A DNA stretch of 40,031 bases from Ruminococcus sp. (GTDB lineage: Bacteria > Bacillota > Clostridia > Oscillospirales > Ruminococcaceae). The stretch is from the NCBI GenBank assembly GCA_015066745.1, contig SVNW01000029.1:1-40031 (forward strand). The letters run 5' to 3'. The notes below the pieces were generated by a model. The model made no database searches and was not told the DNA's origin. It saw only the letters and a list, made by a program, of their open reading frames with translations. This document shows, piece by piece, positions 7,666 through 14,976 of the stretch. The position numbers and the translations under genes were made by a program. Numbering within the stretch: position 1 is the stretch's first letter; every line of letters starts with the position of its first letter.

Positions 7666-10062
7666 ATGAATTTATCAATGAGATGGCTCTCAGATTATAT
7701 AAAAACAGATATGCCTGTTAAAGAATTCTGCCACAAGATGACTATGACAGGTTCAAAAGTAGAAGCATATGAAACAGAAGGTTCTGAAATTTCAAAAGTT
7801 GTTGCTGCAAAGATCCTCTCTGTAGTTCCTCATGAAAATTCTGATCATCTTGTAGTATGTCAGGTAGATATCGGTGAAGCAGAACCTGTACAGATCGTTA
7901 CAGGTGCAAGCAACGTAAATGCCGGCGACTGGGTTCCGGCCGCACTCAACGGCTCAACACTTCCGGGCGGTATAAAAATAAAGAAGGGTAAACTCAGAGG
8001 CGTTGAAAGTAACGGTATGCTCTGTTCCCTCGGTGAACTCGGACTTACGGTAAATGATTTTCCTTACGCTATAGAAGACGGTATATTCATTCTTCAGGAA
8101 GAATGTACAGCAGGCCAGGATATAAAAGAAGTTCTCGGCTTCAATGACACAACTGTAGAGTTTGAGATCACTTCAAACAGACCTGACTGTTTCTCTGTTC
8201 TTGGTCTTGCAAGAGAAGCTCATGCTACTTTCGGTTCACCTCTTGACATCAAAGAACCGCAGTACAAGGGAAATGATGAAGATATAAACAATTATCTCTC
8301 AGTAACAGTTCACAACAAGGAACTCTGCCCAAGATACATCGGCGGTATCGTTAAAAACGTAAAAATCGAACCTTCACCAAGATGGCTCCGTGAAAGACTC
8401 CGTGCAAGCGGTGTACGTCCTATCAACAACCTCGTTGACATCACAAACTTCGTAATGCTCGAATACGGTCAGCCTATGCACGCTTTTGACCTTCGTTATG
8501 TAAAAGGCAATGCAATAAATGTAAGAAACGCCGTAAACGGTGAAAAGATAATGACTCTTGACGGAATCGAAAGAGAACTTACAGACGATATGCTCGTAAT
8601 CGCAGACGCTGAAAAGCCTGTAGCCGTTGCAGGTGTAATGGGTGGCGAATACAGTGGTATCATGGACGACACTACAACAGTAGTTTTTGAATCTGCAAAC
8701 TTTGCAAATGACTCTGTAAGAAAAACAGCCAAGAAACTCGGTATGCGTACAGACGCTTCCTCAAGATATGAAAAAGGTATAAATCCTGAAAATACACTCC
8801 CTGCAATAAAGAGAGCTTTTGAACTTGTTGAAATGCTCGGTGCCGGTGAAGTTGTAGGAACTGTTATCGACTGCAACAACAGCACACCTAAGAACAAATC
8901 GGCAGACTTTGACCCGCAGTGGATAAACGGTCTTCTCGGAACAGATATATCTGAAGAAGAAATGGTAAAATGCCTTGAAAGCCTCGGTTTCAGAATCGAA
9001 AACGGCAAGGCTGTCGCTCCTGAATACAGAACAGACATTGAATTCAAAGCTGACATAGCTGAAGAAGTTGCAAGAATCTATGGTTATGACAAACTTCAGG
9101 CTACTGCTGTAAAAGGTGTTGCAAAGGGCGAACTTACAGAAAAGCAGAAATATGAACGCCTTATCAAAAACACAATGACATCTCTCGGTTGCTATGAAAT
9201 AAATACATTCTCATTTATCTCACCAAAATATTTTGATAAGATAATGCTCCCTGCTGACAGCAAACTCAGAAACACTATCACTATCACAAACCCTCTCGGT
9301 GAAGATACAAGTGTAATGAGAACAACTGCACTTCCGTCACTCCTCGATGTTGTAAGCAGAAACTACAACAACAGAAATGCAAAGGCTATGCTTTTTGAAC
9401 TCGGAAAAGAATATATCCCTTCATCTGACGGAAATCTCCCTGCAGAAAACCTCGTTCTCTCAGTTGGTATGTACGGCGATGATGTTGATTTCTACACTAT
9501 CAAGGGTTCACTCGAAGAACTTCTTGAAAAATGCGGAATAAACGACTGCGAATACGAACGTGCAGACAGCAGTAAAGTATTTGATGAAAAATGTGCTTTC
9601 CACCCGGGAAGAAGTGCTGTTATCGTAAAAGACGGCATTGAAATAGGTATCTTCGGTGAACTCCACCCTGCAGTACTCTCCGAATACGAAATAGAAACAA
9701 GAGCATACGCTGCTATTCTCGGTTTCAACACTATGTTTGAAAACAGAGTAACAGAAAAATCATACAAGGCTCTCCCTAAGTTCCCTGCTACTTCAAGAGA
9801 CCTCAGCCTTATCTGCGACGACTCCATTCCTGTAGGTCAGCTTGAAAAAGCTATCAAAAACTCTGTAGGTTCTATTCTTGAAAAAATCACACTCTTTGAC
9901 GTTTACAAGGGTAAACAGATCGAAGAAGGCAAGAAGAGTGTTTCCTTCTCAATTACAATGCGTTCAGCAGAAGCAACACTTACAGATGAACAGACAGACG
10001 CAGCTATGAAGCGTGTACTCAAAGCACTTTCAGAACAGGGTGCAGAGCTCAGAATGGCGTAA
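7666..10062 (+). CDS. pheT: Phenylalanyl-tRNA synthetase beta subunit
   Basis: PheT is the beta subunit, providing tRNA binding and editing. The 798 residues show the full domain order: an N-terminal EMAP-like tRNA-binding domain (about 40-150), the B3/B4 editing region (about 210-390, with RPINNLVDITNFVMLE), the B5 domain, a catalytic-like core, and a C-terminal FDX-ACB domain beginning near KALPKFPATSRDLSL. Length is normal. AAGGAGG lies just before the ATG, overlapping the end of pheS, so the two are co-transcribed. Confidence 0.97.
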   Translation: MNLSMRWLSDYIKTDMPVKEFCHKMTMTGSKVEAYETEGSEISKVVAAKILSVVPHENSDHLVVCQVDIGEAEPVQIVTGASNVNAGDWVPAALNGSTLPGGIKIKKGKLRGVESNGMLCSLGELGLTVNDFPYAIEDGIFILQEECTAGQDIKEVLGFNDTTVEFEITSNRPDCFSVLGLAREAHATFGSPLDIKEPQYKGNDEDINNYLSVTVHNKELCPRYIGGIVKNVKIEPSPRWLRERLRASGVRPINNLVDITNFVMLEYGQPMHAFDLRYVKGNAINVRNAVNGEKIMTLDGIERELTDDMLVIADAEKPVAVAGVMGGEYSGIMDDTTTVVFESANFANDSVRKTAKKLGMRTDASSRYEKGINPENTLPAIKRAFELVEMLGAGEVVGTVIDCNNSTPKNKSADFDPQWINGLLGTDISEEEMVKCLESLGFRIENGKAVAPEYRTDIEFKADIAEEVARIYGYDKLQATAVKGVAKGELTEKQKYERLIKNTMTSLGCYEINTFSFISPKYFDKIMLPADSKLRNTITITNPLGEDTSVMRTTALPSLLDVVSRNYNNRNAKAMLFELGKEYIPSSDGNLPAENLVLSVGMYGDDVDFYTIKGSLEELLEKCGINDCEYERADSSKVFDEKCAFHPGRSAVIVKDGIEIGIFGELHPAVLSEYEIETRAYAAILGFNTMFENRVTEKSYKALPKFPATSRDLSLICDDSIPVGQLEKAIKNSVGSILEKITLFDVYKGKQIEEGKKSVSFSITMRSAEATLTDEQTDAAMKRVLKALSEQGAELRMA

Positions 10063-10080
10063 AAAATATATTAAAAATAA

Positions 10081-10126
10081 AAAATGTGCCGTAAATGCAA
10101 ATTTTAAACGGCACATTTTATTTTTT
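10081..10126 (+). terminator. Terminator of pheST
   Basis: A perfect 12-bp stem (10081-10092 with 10108-10119) is followed by a T-rich run to about 10126. It lies 18 bases past the pheT stop. Confidence 0.9.
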
Positions 10127-10247
10127 TATACGGATTGTTTTTTGATGTTTAAGATTAAATTTAAAAAAATATTCAGACTATAATATTCTATAAAAATCAA
10201 TAATGTAGTTTGTAATCACTCATCTGTTTATATCATTTAAGTTATTT

Positions 10248-10685
10248 TTAATATATTATATCACCAAATTCCTTTTTAAACCAATACACTACCAAAGTCA
10301 AAATTATTAAAACACTAAAGAATATAATTGTATTTCTTCTTTCAACAAATACACAATGATCCTCATATGGTTGGTATATTATATTTCCGGGAGAATCAGG
10401 ATTATATTTGATTGTCAAAACATCTCCTATTTTACAATCAACATTATAACCATCTAACCATATAAAATTAAGATTATCTTCGCCTAAATATTTTACCAAT
10501 ATATACGTACTTGGAGATTGATTACTTCTGACTGGTCTTTGCTTGCCTATAATATCAATATCAACTATTTCGGCATCAGTTTCCAACCATTTATCATACT
10601 TATTATCATCGATTTTAATACATAAAAAAATGCAAAAAAACACTTCTAAAACTAAAAAAAGCATGAGAATTAAGATTCTTTTCAT
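10248..10685 (-). CDS. DUF3592-like small membrane protein, copy A with altered C-terminus
   Basis: This 145-residue protein has an N-terminal hydrophobic segment (about 4-22), an extracytoplasmic beta-rich domain ending in IKYNPDSPG, and a second membrane helix (about 115-135). The layout and the KYNPDxP motif resemble DUF3592. It is nearly identical to copy B over residues 1-135. Its last residues (FGDIIY) differ because of a short insertion. DNA beyond the stop, at about 10198-10240, still resembles the end of copy B but is out of frame. GGTGAT precedes the ATG. Function is unknown. Confidence 0.75.
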   Translation of the reverse strand: MKRILILMLFLVLEVFFCIFLCIKIDDNKYDKWLETDAEIVDIDIIGKQRPVRSNQSPSTYILVKYLGEDNLNFIWLDGYNVDCKIGDVLTIKYNPDSPGNIIYQPYEDHCVFVERRNTIIFFSVLIILTLVVYWFKKEFGDIIY

Positions 10686-10800
10686 GATATCACCTATTAA
10701 TATTTTGATTGTATACTTTGTTTCATTTTAATACATTCTTTTGCATTTATAAGCTGAATAATAAATGATGACGACTGTAACAATAACAATCTATCTTTGA

Positions 10801-11274
10801 TTAAGGGTTATTAAAAAACCAATACTGTGGTTCGTAATCATTCATCAATTTATATTCATCCCTTTTAAACAAATACACTACCAAAGTCACAATTATTAAA
10901 ACACTAAAGAATATAATCGTATTTCTTCTTTCAACAAATACACAATGATCCTCATATGGTTGATATATTATATCTCCGGGAGAATCAGGATTATATTTGA
11001 TTGTCAAAACATCTCCTATCTGGCAATCAACACGATAACCTTTTAACCATATAAAATTAGCATTATCCCTACCTGAATGTTTTACCCATATATATATACT
11101 CGTAGATTCCGTACTTCTAAAACTCATTTTCTTATTATGTATATCAATATCAACTATTTCAGCATCAGTTTCCAACCATTTATCATACTTATCATCATCG
11201 ATTTTAATACACAAAAAAATGCAAAAAAACACTTCTAAAACTAAAAAAAGCACGAGAATTAATATTCTTTTCAT
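10801..11274 (-). CDS. DUF3592-like small membrane protein, copy B
   Basis: The 157-residue paralog has the same architecture as copy A: a membrane segment at about 4-22, an outside domain with KYNPDSPG, a second helix, and a cytoplasmic tail ending DYEPQYWFFNNP. I place the start at the ATG at 11274 because GGTGAT lies just before it. The same ribosome binding site and MKRIL start occur in copy A. A longer start at 11295 is possible but unlikely. It follows copy C by 24 bases and probably shares its transcript. Confidence 0.78.
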   Translation of the reverse strand: MKRILILVLFLVLEVFFCIFLCIKIDDDKYDKWLETDAEIVDIDIHNKKMSFRSTESTSIYIWVKHSGRDNANFIWLKGYRVDCQIGDVLTIKYNPDSPGDIIYQPYEDHCVFVERRNTIIFFSVLIIVTLVVYLFKRDEYKLMNDYEPQYWFFNNP

Positions 11275-11298
11275 AATATCACCGCCAACAATCACACC

Positions 11299-11751
11299 CT
11301 AATACTTTTTTACATCATTAAACCAATAGTGCTTTGGTTCATCATTACATTTGCTATTCCATATGTACAAAGAAATCAGTATTATACCAACAAAAACAAA
11401 AACAATTCTTATTCTTTCTTTTAAGACACGATGTTTTTCATACGGCAGATATATAAATTCTTTCGGATTATCAGGATTGTATTTTATAATGATTTCATCG
11501 CCCTCTTTATAATCGAAATGATAATTTTTAAACCTCAAAATATTTGAAATGTTTTGAAAGTCAATTGAAACTGTATATACAGTAGGTTCACTACTTCTGA
11601 ATGATTGATTTTCTCCGGTAATCATTATATGTGATATCATACCATTTATTTCAGTCCATTCTTCATACTTATGAATATTGGACTTCATACATAATATAAC
11701 ACAAAGAATTAATTCAATCATGATGATTAAATAAAGAACAAGTCTCCTCAT
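11299..11751 (-). CDS. DUF3592-like small membrane protein, copy C (divergent)
   Basis: The 150-residue third member of the tandem set has an N-terminal membrane segment (about 4-21), an outside domain with IKYNPDNPKEFIYLPYEKH, a second helix (about 115-133) and a tail containing EPKHYWF that matches the EPQYWF tail of copy B. It is clearly older in sequence than the A/B pair. AGGAGT precedes the ATG at the proper distance. The three genes run in the same direction. Function is unknown; some DUF3592-type proteins in other systems have been proposed as immunity proteins, which is only a possibility here. Confidence 0.75.
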   Translation of the reverse strand: MRRLVLYLIIMIELILCVILCMKSNIHKYEEWTEINGMISHIMITGENQSFRSSEPTVYTVSIDFQNISNILRFKNYHFDYKEGDEIIIKYNPDNPKEFIYLPYEKHRVLKERIRIVFVFVGIILISLYIWNSKCNDEPKHYWFNDVKKY

Positions 11752-11785
11752 ATATCCAACTCCTAATTAATTATCAACAGTATTT

Positions 11786-11866
11786 TTAAAATTGATATTC
11801 TACACCTCCATCATCTTTAGTAATATTCCAATCATACCACACTTTGTAGGAAAAAACAATATATTT
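11786..11866 (-). other. Possible 3' remnant of a lost gene
   Basis: The minus strand reads about 26 open codons ending in a stop at 11786, with a coding-like composition (YKVWYDWNITKDDGGVEY near the end). There is no start codon or ribosome binding site, and a stop lies just upstream. It may be the tail of a decayed gene or chance. The rest of 11752-12009 is AT-rich and shows nothing else. Confidence 0.2.
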
Positions 11867-12009
11867 TCAATATTTTTATATTTTTTTAATACATAAGAGA
11901 GATTTTTGAAATCATTATTGGATATATTCAAGATCTTCGGATAAAAAAACAGAATATTGACCACTCAAAATCAGCCTCCTTTTTCACCTGTATTCAAAAC
12001 GTTTTACTA

Positions 12010-12038
12010 TTGAAATTCAACTTAATATATATTATAAT
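12010..12038 (+). promoter_or_regulatory. Sigma-A promoter of the AAA ATPase gene
   Basis: TTGAAA (12010-12015), a 17-base spacer and TATAAT (12033-12038) lie about 55 bases before the start. The surrounding 40 bases closely resemble the promoter at 13287-13315. Confidence 0.78.
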
Positions 12039-12093
12039 TTATAGTGACAGTCAAGCTATGCTTAAAATCTGAATATCGAAGGAGTGTATGAAC

Positions 12094-13224
12094 ATGAGCA
12101 TCAACCATGGAAAATTAAGCAAAATCGTTATAAAAGGATATAAATCCATTAAAAATTGCAGTTTGGATTTAAACAACGTTAATGTTTTGATTGGAAGTAA
12201 CGGTGCAGGTAAATCGAATTTTATTTCTTCTTTTTCATTATTACAGAATATCTTAAATAAAAATCTACAGCTTTCAGTACAACAAAGTGGTTTGAACTCA
12301 ATGTTTTATAATGGAAGAAAAGAAACCGAAGAAATATTTTTTGAAGCTCAGTTTAATAATAATTCTTATGGTTTCTGTCTTATTCCTACCGATGACAATA
12401 GGATAATATTCAAAAAAGAATTTTATAGTTTTAACGGTTGTGAAACTCTTGTTTGCTCTGCTCACGATGAATCAAAATGGGAAAACAACCTTTCAGATGA
12501 AATAGACAATCATGTTAAGCCTATATTGAAAAAACAAAACTGGCGTGTATATCATTTTCACGATACAAGCCGAACAGCAAAAGTAAAGCAGGAGCATAAT
12601 ATTTCAAACAGTAAATCACTTATGTTTGATGCATCAAATCTGGCTGCTTTCTTATACAGACTAAAAAATAATTTTCATAAAAATTATGATGAAATAGTTG
12701 AAACTATACGCCTTATAGCACCATATTTTGATGATTTTATGCTTGAACCACAAGACGGAAACAAAGAACATATTATATTAAAATGGCATCAAAGAGGGTG
12801 TGAAGATGTATTCAATGCATCTCAATTATCAGATGGTACTCTGAGATTTATATGTCTTGCTACACTCTTGCTTCAACCTGATAACCTACAACCGGAAACT
12901 ATAATTATAGATGAGCCTGAACTCGGACTGCACCCATATGCTATCATAATATTTTCTGAAATGGTAAAACAAATTTCAGCGAAAAAACAAATCATAATCT
13001 CCACACAATCTGTTGAATTACTTAATGAGTTTAACGTAGAAGATGTTATTGTGGTAAACAAAGATACAGACGGAGCTTCATGTTTTGAAAGATTAAATAA
13101 AACTGAACTTGAAACATGGCTTGATGATTATTCGCTGGGTGATTTGTGGCAGAAAAATATTTTGGGAGCAATCGGGAATATCAAGAACTTTAATATTAAT
13201 CCCAAAATAAATACAGGAGGCTGA
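12094..13224 (+). CDS. AAA family ATPase (ABC/SMC-like, AAA_21 type), orphan
   Basis: The 376-residue soluble ATPase has a Walker A GSNGAGKS (about 34-41), an ABC-type signature LSDGTLRF (about 245) and a Walker B TIIIDEPELGLHP (D273, E274). This matches the RecF/OLD-like class without a fused nuclease domain. It closes with a WLDDYSLGDLW segment that I recall at the end of many such ATPases. The start at 12094 is chosen because GGAG lies 9 bases before it; the ATG at 12088 is only 3 bases from GGAG. Relatives often sit beside a DUF4276 or nuclease partner, several in phage defence, but no partner is adjacent here. Function is unknown. Confidence 0.8.
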   Translation: MSINHGKLSKIVIKGYKSIKNCSLDLNNVNVLIGSNGAGKSNFISSFSLLQNILNKNLQLSVQQSGLNSMFYNGRKETEEIFFEAQFNNNSYGFCLIPTDDNRIIFKKEFYSFNGCETLVCSAHDESKWENNLSDEIDNHVKPILKKQNWRVYHFHDTSRTAKVKQEHNISNSKSLMFDASNLAAFLYRLKNNFHKNYDEIVETIRLIAPYFDDFMLEPQDGNKEHIILKWHQRGCEDVFNASQLSDGTLRFICLATLLLQPDNLQPETIIIDEPELGLHPYAIIIFSEMVKQISAKKQIIISTQSVELLNEFNVEDVIVVNKDTDGASCFERLNKTELETWLDDYSLGDLWQKNILGAIGNIKNFNINPKINTGG

Positions 13225-13250
13225 ACATTTACCGCTCAGCCTCCTGTTGT
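13215..13250 (+). terminator. Terminator overlapping the AAA ATPase stop codon
   Basis: A perfect 10-bp GC-rich stem (AGGAGGCTGA at 13215-13224 with TCAGCCTCCT at 13236-13245) is followed by GTTGTTT. The TGA stop lies in the left arm. Confidence 0.8.
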
Positions 13251-13286
13251 TTACATTATTTTATACACAAATCACTTCACCTTGTA

Positions 13287-13315
13287 TTGAAATTAAATTC
13301 AGGATATATTATAAT
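13287..13315 (+). promoter_or_regulatory. Sigma-A promoter of the DUF6472-like gene
   Basis: TTGAAA (13287-13292), a 17-base spacer and TATAAT (13310-13315) lie about 37 bases before the ATG at 13353. Confidence 0.78.
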
Positions 13316-13352
13316 TTATAATGAAATATAAAACACAAAGCAGGTGAAACTA

Positions 13353-13529
13353 ATGGAAAATAAAAATTGTGATACTTGTGCATACAACACCTATGACGAA
13401 GAATGGGACTGTTATGTATGTGAAATGAACCTTGATGAAGATGAATATGCACGAATGATGCAGAATTCATATTATCGCTGTCCATATTATCGTGACGGTG
13501 ATGAATATAAAATAGCACGTAAACAATAA
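13353..13529 (+). CDS. DUF6472-like small cysteine-rich protein
   Basis: This acidic protein of 58 residues has cysteines at CDTC, DCYVC and a late RCPYY, a spacing that suggests a small metal-binding (zinc-ribbon-like) fold. It ends in DGDEYKIARKQ. The pattern matches the widespread clostridial DUF6472 family as I remember it; function is unknown. The start is the ATG at 13353, because AGGTG lies 6 bases upstream. The gene has its own promoter and no obvious operon partner. Confidence 0.75.
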   Translation: MENKNCDTCAYNTYDEEWDCYVCEMNLDEDEYARMMQNSYYRCPYYRDGDEYKIARKQ

Positions 13530-13609
13530 TTTTTTTAATTTATTACCTTTTATTTTGACATTTTATACAAAAAAAAAAAAAAAGCATATTTTATCATAAT
13601 ATATATCAA

Positions 13610-13638
13610 TTGTTTTTTAGTATAAATAATGGTATAAT
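13610..13638 (+). promoter_or_regulatory. Sigma-A promoter upstream of the 191-residue anchored protein
   Basis: TTGTTT (13610-13615), a 17-base spacer and TATAAT (13633-13638) predict a leader of about 110 bases. The leader is AT-rich and holds a small inverted repeat (ATCTTA/TAAGAT, about 13720-13737). A run of 15 or so A residues at about 13569-13583 lies just upstream. Confidence 0.7.
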
Positions 13639-13754
13639 AAATTACATAAGATTGTTAAGCAGTATTAAAATCAATACATATTCTACAATTATTATCTTAT
13701 TACTATTTAACATAATATTATCTTACTGAAATAAGATGAAGGAAAGAGGAAAAT

Positions 13755-14330
13755 ATGAAGAAATCAAAATCAATAATACTTAAAATTTTGTTAGTAATTG
13801 TTATCATTTTAGTTGTTTATGCAACTTCATGGTTTGCATTTTACTTTTTAACCGTTAAGCCACATATTTCTGACAGTTCGAAGGTTACTTTATATGAGAA
13901 AAAAGCTCTTGAAACATATTATGATTCATATATACCAAATGAATCAATAGAGTACACAAATAAACCGTATGACAACTACATAATGTATGTACCACGTTTG
14001 TTCAGTTTTTCTTTTTATGTTACTGGAGGTTCATCAATAAATTTTGATACAAAAAAAGATACTTGTGAAAATCCTACAGGTTCTAAATATTATTACGGCT
14101 TTATGGCAGACGTAGATGTATTTGGAAAAATAAAAAATTATAATTTTGAAATATGTATACCAACTAATGAAGGTTACCTTGATTGTACAACAACATATCG
14201 CACTGACAAGAATGGTAATCTTTTGAACAAAGATGAATTATCTGAGGAAAATATCAAATTATTCAATGATGCTAAAAATGGAGTTTGTTCAATGATTGAA
14301 ACTACAAATACATTATTCGGATTCCAGTGA
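13755..14330 (+). CDS. Membrane-anchored extracytoplasmic protein of unknown function
   Basis: I do not recognise this 191-residue protein. It starts with MKKSKSIILK and one strong hydrophobic segment (about 8-32), then a hydrophilic domain predicted outside the cell that holds four cysteines (in DTCENP, EICIP, LDCTT and GVCSM). A GGAAAGAGG ribosome binding site precedes the ATG. It is immediately upstream of the bacteriocin-like gene and in the same direction, so a role as a cognate immunity or accessory protein is possible, but nothing in the sequence proves it. Confidence 0.65.
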   Translation: MKKSKSIILKILLVIVIILVVYATSWFAFYFLTVKPHISDSSKVTLYEKKALETYYDSYIPNESIEYTNKPYDNYIMYVPRLFSFSFYVTGGSSINFDTKKDTCENPTGSKYYYGFMADVDVFGKIKNYNFEICIPTNEGYLDCTTTYRTDKNGNLLNKDELSEENIKLFNDAKNGVCSMIETTNTLFGFQ

Positions 14331-14340
14331 TTTTTATGCA

Positions 14341-14372
14341 ATTTCAATTTCAGGCCTGATTGAAATAGATTT
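14341..14372 (+). terminator. Weak hairpin after the 191-residue protein gene
   Basis: ATTTCAAT (14341-14348) pairs with ATTGAAAT (14359-14366) around a CAGGCCTG palindrome, followed by AGATTTTTAG. It is AT-rich, so termination may be only partial. Confidence 0.4.
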
Positions 14373-14409
14373 TTAGTTTATGCTGTGTTTTTATAAATGT
14401 ATATTACTT

Positions 14410-14415
14410 TATAAT
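14410..14415 (+). promoter_or_regulatory. Candidate -10 element for the bacteriocin-like gene
   Basis: A TATAAT lies about 40 bases before the ATG at 14456, without a convincing -35 box at 16-18 bases. Transcription may start here weakly, need an activator, or read through from the promoter at 13610. Confidence 0.4.
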
Positions 14416-14455
14416 CAAACAGTATATGAATACTAATGCGAAAAGAGGATATAAT

Positions 14456-14905
14456 ATGAAGAAAAATTTTAAAAATTTCTTAGCACTTGCTCTTGTAGCT
14501 CTTGCGGCTTGTACTGTTGGACTTTCAACAAAAGTTTCTGCTGGCGGATGGGATAACAACGGTCAATATTATAATTATATGAGAGGTGTACATAAAGCGG
14601 CTTCTACTGCATCCGTCTCTGGACTTACGACAAAAAGTTTAGCAAAAGTCAAAATAATGTTTGATGGTTGCGAGTACGGTGCAATGATACCTCAATTTAA
14701 CCAGCAACTTAACCAAAAACATCGTGCACGCGTAGTAATGCAATGCGGAGGTCAAGGTACATCTTGTGATGGAATAGTATCTTGTATGTATGGTACTGTA
14801 TATAGTCCCGTTGGAAAAAATTTAGGCGTAGAATCAGACTGGCAAACATGTTACTGGTCAGAAGTCGATTTTTGGGGATACTCATATTGGGATGCATGTA
14901 TTTAA
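14456..14905 (+). CDS. Secreted lactococcin-972-like bacteriocin candidate with six cysteines
   Basis: The 149-residue precursor has a classic signal peptide (basic start, hydrophobic core, cleavage likely after KVSA at residue 29). The mature protein of about 120 residues begins GGWDNNGQYYNY. That start and the following YMRGVHKAASTASVSG segment recall the Trp/Gly-rich opening and THSSTV-like segment of lactococcin 972 peptides. It is longer than those (about 65 residues) and has six cysteines, enough for three disulfides. The ATG at 14456 is preferred over 14426 because AAGAGGA lies at the right distance. The strongest support is context: the next two genes are the DUF1430-like membrane protein and ABC ATPase that accompany lactococcin 972 genes. 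Confidence 0.65.
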   Translation: MKKNFKNFLALALVALAACTVGLSTKVSAGGWDNNGQYYNYMRGVHKAASTASVSGLTTKSLAKVKIMFDGCEYGAMIPQFNQQLNQKHRARVVMQCGGQGTSCDGIVSCMYGTVYSPVGKNLGVESDWQTCYWSEVDFWGYSYWDACI

Positions 14906-14953
14906 TATTACAACAACCGGGATTTTTCCCGGTTGTTGTAATATTTATTGTTT
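14904..14953 (+). terminator. Perfect 19-bp stem-loop between peptide gene and transporter genes
   Basis: Positions 14904-14922 pair perfectly with 14927-14945 around a TTTT loop. The stem starts inside the TAA stop of the peptide gene. The T tract behind it is interrupted, so it may act as a partial terminator or mRNA stabiliser that sets peptide expression above that of the transporter. Confidence 0.8.
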
Positions 14954-14976
14954 TATAAAGCAAAGGAATTGATAAT

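Noticed and set aside
8496-9056. 186-codon open frame on the minus strand
   Set aside because: It lies wholly inside pheT and its Ser-rich composition is what the reverse strand of that gene would give.
13569-13583. Run of about 15 A residues as a possible slippage or regulatory element
   Set aside because: It is outside any gene in AT-rich intergenic DNA; nothing links it to the downstream promoter beyond closeness.
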